Source of the DNA: Rhynchopus euleeides
Lineage: Eukaryota; Euglenozoa; Diplonemea; Diplonemida; Diplonemidae
Assembly: GCA_963210315.1 (NCBI GenBank)
Contig: OY723308.1
Location: 1,302,001-1,366,000 of the forward strand
DNA: 64,000 nt
Reading direction: 5' to 3'
Shown: one piece after another, positions 61,465 through 64,000 of the stretch
How the letters are laid out: every line of letters begins with the position of its first letter
How positions within the stretch are numbered: the first letter of the stretch is position 1
The notes under the pieces: model-generated
The model's input: only the letters and a program-made list of their open reading frames with translations
The model's database searches: none
What the model was told of the DNA's origin: nothing
Made by a program: the position numbers and the translations under genes

Positions 61465-61793
61465 CCGTATACGTAAATATTATGGAACGTAAATATTATG
61501 GAACGGGCCCATTTTTGGCCGGTCCGTTCCATAATATTTACAGGGCCAGTTGGGGACTCGGTGGTGAGGACGGCTTGCGTCAGGAATCGCGCGAAAAGTG
61601 CACGAGTAGGTCCCGTCAGGGACTCTGTATGCCGTCCGATCACCTGGTCCAAGTCCCCGAGTCGCAGAAAGCCCTGTAAATATTATGGAACGAAAAAAAT
61701 CTGGAACGCCAACCCACCAGCGTTCCAAAATATTTACGTTCCATAATATTTACGTTCCATAATATTTACGTTCCAAAATATTTACGTATACGG
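61465..61793. mobile_element. CCGTATACG MITE, copy 5
   Basis: 329 bp, TA-flanked in PAL; the empty site AAGTATTATACATGTAAAAT is present near 24857. Confidence 0.9.
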
Positions 61794-62147
61794 TACATGT
61801 AAAATACATGTAAATGCATGAAATATACATGTAAAATACATGTATATCAAGTAAAGATACATGTATAATAGTTGACATGCAAGTATTATACATGTATTTT
61901 TACTTGATATACATGTATTTTACATGTATATTTCAGGCATATACATGTATTATACATGTATAATACTTGTCATGCAAGTATTATACATGTAAAATACATG
62001 TAAATGCATGAAATATACATGTAAAATACATGTATATCAAGTAAAGATACATGTATAATAGTTGACATGCAAGTATTATACATGTATTTTTACTTGATAT
62101 ACATGTATTTTACATGTATATTTCAGGCATATACATGTATTATACAT

Positions 62148-63132
62148 CAGTCCTATTCGTGGTCATTTACCCCCCCCCCCCCCCTTTGGGTCGCCTGACC
62201 GGAAATTTTGGGAAAAGGGGGGTAATATAAGGGGGGGGGTAAATTACGGGTCAAGGGGGGGGGGGTAAATTACCATGTTCTGGGGTGGCCGGTTTTTTTG
62301 GTAGGCCACAGGGGGGTGAGGGCGCCCAGGGCCTGTGGGTGACCTACCCTGACCTCACCCAGGCCCTCGGGCACTTCGTTCGGTATGATTGGTCCTGTCA
62401 CATGCGTGCGGTGGGGTGTGTGGTGCCTACCTCACGGCCAATTACCCTCCCCTGGCGGCAAAGGGGGGGTAAATTACCCCCCTTCTGACTGGGTAGTGGG
62501 GGGGGTAACTGGGGGGTAATTTACCCCCCCTTCCAGGCAAAGGGGGGTATATGTGCCACCCCTTTGCCCAGGGAGGGGGTAAATTACCCCCCTGGCCCTC
62601 CCCAGTCAAGGGGGGGTAAATTGCCCCCTCCCTTACTGGGGGGTAATTTACCCCCTTCTCTGGTGGTGGGTAGGGGGGTAAATTACCCCCCTCCCCAGTA
62701 CAAGGGGGTAAATTTACCCCCCCCTACGGGTAAAGGGATGGCAACTACCCCTTTGGCCTGGGAGGGGGGTAAATTACCCCCCAGTAAGAGCGGGAAGAAA
62801 TTACCCCCCCTTTGCTGGGGAGGGCCAGGGGGGTAATTTACCCCCTTAGCCTGGTGGGGGGTAAATTTACCCCCTCTGACCAGGTAGGGGGGGTAAATTA
62901 CCCCCCTACCAGGCAAAGGGGGTGGTAAATTACCCCCCCACCACCCAGTGGAGGGGGTAAATTTACCCCCCGACCAGCCAAAAAATGGGTATTTTCCCCC
63001 CACCCCCCCAGCCAAAGGGGGGGGGGGGTAAATTACCAAGTTTCTGGGGCCTGAACCCAAAATTTCCGAAAAAGGGGGTAATATAAGGGGGGGGTAAATT
63101 TTGGGGGGGGTAAATTACCACGAATAGGACTG
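62148..63132. mobile_element. Element with CAGTCCTATTCGTGGT ends and GGGGGTAAATTACCCCC repeats
   Basis: 985 bp. The ends CAGTCCTATTCGTGG mirror each other and the flanks read AT on both sides; the PAL site TTATACATGTATAATAG is restored on removal. The inside is an irregular array of about 20 G-run/TAAATTAC/C-run palindromes spaced 15-60 bp apart. Single strands would be prone to hairpins and to G-quadruplexes. No gene. Confidence 0.85.
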
Positions 63133-63160
63133 ATGTATAATAGTTGACATGCAAGTATTA

Positions 63161-63489
63161 CCGTATACGTAAATATTATGGAACGTAAATATTATGGAAC
63201 GGGCCCATTTTTGCCTGGTCCGTTCCATAATATTTACGTTCCAAAATATTTACAGGGCCAGTTGGGGACTCGGTGGTGAGGATGGCTTGCCTCAGGAATC
63301 GCGCGAAAAGTGCACGAGTAGGCCCCGTCAGGGACTCTGTATGCCGTCCGATCACCTGGCCCAAGTCCCCGAGTCGCAGAAAGCCCTGTAAATATTATGG
63401 AACGAAAAAAATCTGGAACGCCAACCCACCAGCGTTCCAAAATATTTACGTTCCATAATATTTACGTTCCAAAATATTTACGTATACGG
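63161..63489. mobile_element. CCGTATACG MITE, copy 6
   Basis: 329 bp, TA-flanked in PAL; the restored site AAGTATTATACATGTATAAT is a common PAL word. Confidence 0.9.
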
Positions 63490-63523
63490 TATACATGTAT
63501 AATACATGTATATACTTGTAGTT

Positions 63524-63748
63524 ATCACGGATGACGTACGAATCGTAATATCGTATCATATCGTAAATACGATATGTATCGTATTTTTTAAGGCGATATC
63601 GCAATATATCGCAATGGAGGATTCTTCATATTCCTGGATTTCCCGAATTTCCTGGATTTCCCCCGGCCCCTTAGGCGATTTCAGGGCGGACAGGGCGGAC
63701 ATATCCGGACCGGAAATCCGGGTGTCCGGATGTCCGGGTCCAATTTTG

Positions 63749-63783
<35 letters not shown>

Positions 63784-64000
63784 ACATTTCCAGAAATGTC
63801 CGCCCCGGACAGGGCGGACATTTTCTGGTGTCCGGATGTCCGGGCGGACATGTCCGGACCCGGAAATTCGGGAAATCCAATTTTGACCCCCCCCCCCCCC
63901 GGACATGTCCGGCCAGGACCTCAATAGTTTGATTTTTGGTCCAGAAAATAGTTTGAAAATTTTTGAAATCTGGGTGCCCAAAAAAAATTCCTAAGACCGG
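63524..64000. repeat. ATATCG-rich and TCCGGATGTCCGG-rich sequence with a 32-C run
   Basis: 63540-63615 is rich in CGATAT/ATATCG words. 63685-63915 repeats GGACA/TGTCCGG words in both orientations around C runs (63750-63781, 32 bases, and about 63889-63901). It is probably the edge of another inverted-repeat element cut by the window end. No gene. Confidence 0.55.

Larger units (their letters stand above)
56700..63523. mobile_element. PAL island IV (6.8 kb, right end lost)
   Basis: It starts with CACGGTGGGATCTTG (56700). PAL pieces lie at 56700-56731, 60118-60163, 61426-61464, 61794-62147, 63133-63160 and 63490-63523. The right end stops at TACTTGTAGTTAT, and the expected terminus is replaced by CACGGATGACG. 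Insertions: 56732-60117, 61465-61793, 62148-63132 and 63161-63489. The stretch 60164-61425 between PAL pieces could not be assigned. Confidence 0.78.

Overview
The window is nuclear DNA of a protist with GC-rich genes, and all six supported host genes lie on the + strand. Their introns are GT-AG, mostly with a GTATG-type donor. Several starts sit 11-38 bases after a pyrimidine-rich tract ending in AG, as expected for spliced-leader addition or a 5' UTR intron. One-way gene order, possible trans-splicing and ordinary spliceosomal introns together fit a euglenozoan with introns, such as a diplonemid. That assignment is inference: no spliced-leader gene, rRNA or tRNA was found.

Host genes in order: a PDZ-like/Gly-Lys/His-Gln-rich protein (3061-4424, 2 exons); a 2177-residue coiled-coil protein (9092-17574, 6 exons); a three-RRM RNA-binding protein (19200-26418, 2 exons); ribosomal protein eL20 (27193-27747); inositol-3-phosphate synthase (28881-30434); a second eL20 copy encoding the identical protein (47850-48404); and an unrecognised protein (49021-49755). 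A seventh long reading frame (57417-59471, OTU-like protease plus zinc finger) lies on an inserted segment and is probably mobile-element cargo.

Much of the rest is transposon-derived, with a clear nesting order. An AT-rich, self-palindromic element (called PAL here), ending in CACGGTGGGATCTTG, occurs as four islands: 21658-25828, 30910-36625, 42504-46385 and 56700-63523 (right end lost). At least eight unrelated inverted-repeat families have inserted into these islands, nearly all at TA dinucleotides. For most insertions the unoccupied target can be read in another PAL copy in this same window. Island I sits inside another TA-flanked element, which sits in the 5.66-kb intron that splits the third RRM of the RNA-binding gene. 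In island IV a 2.67-kb OTU-bearing segment with 8-bp target duplications sits inside a palindromic element, which sits inside PAL.

A second repeat system, units R1 (about 99 bp) and R2 (about 80 bp with a 10-bp hairpin stem), fills both the region upstream of the coiled-coil gene and its first intron. Remaining intergenic DNA is low-complexity: long C or G runs, CT/GA/GT tracts and pyrimidine-rich strands.
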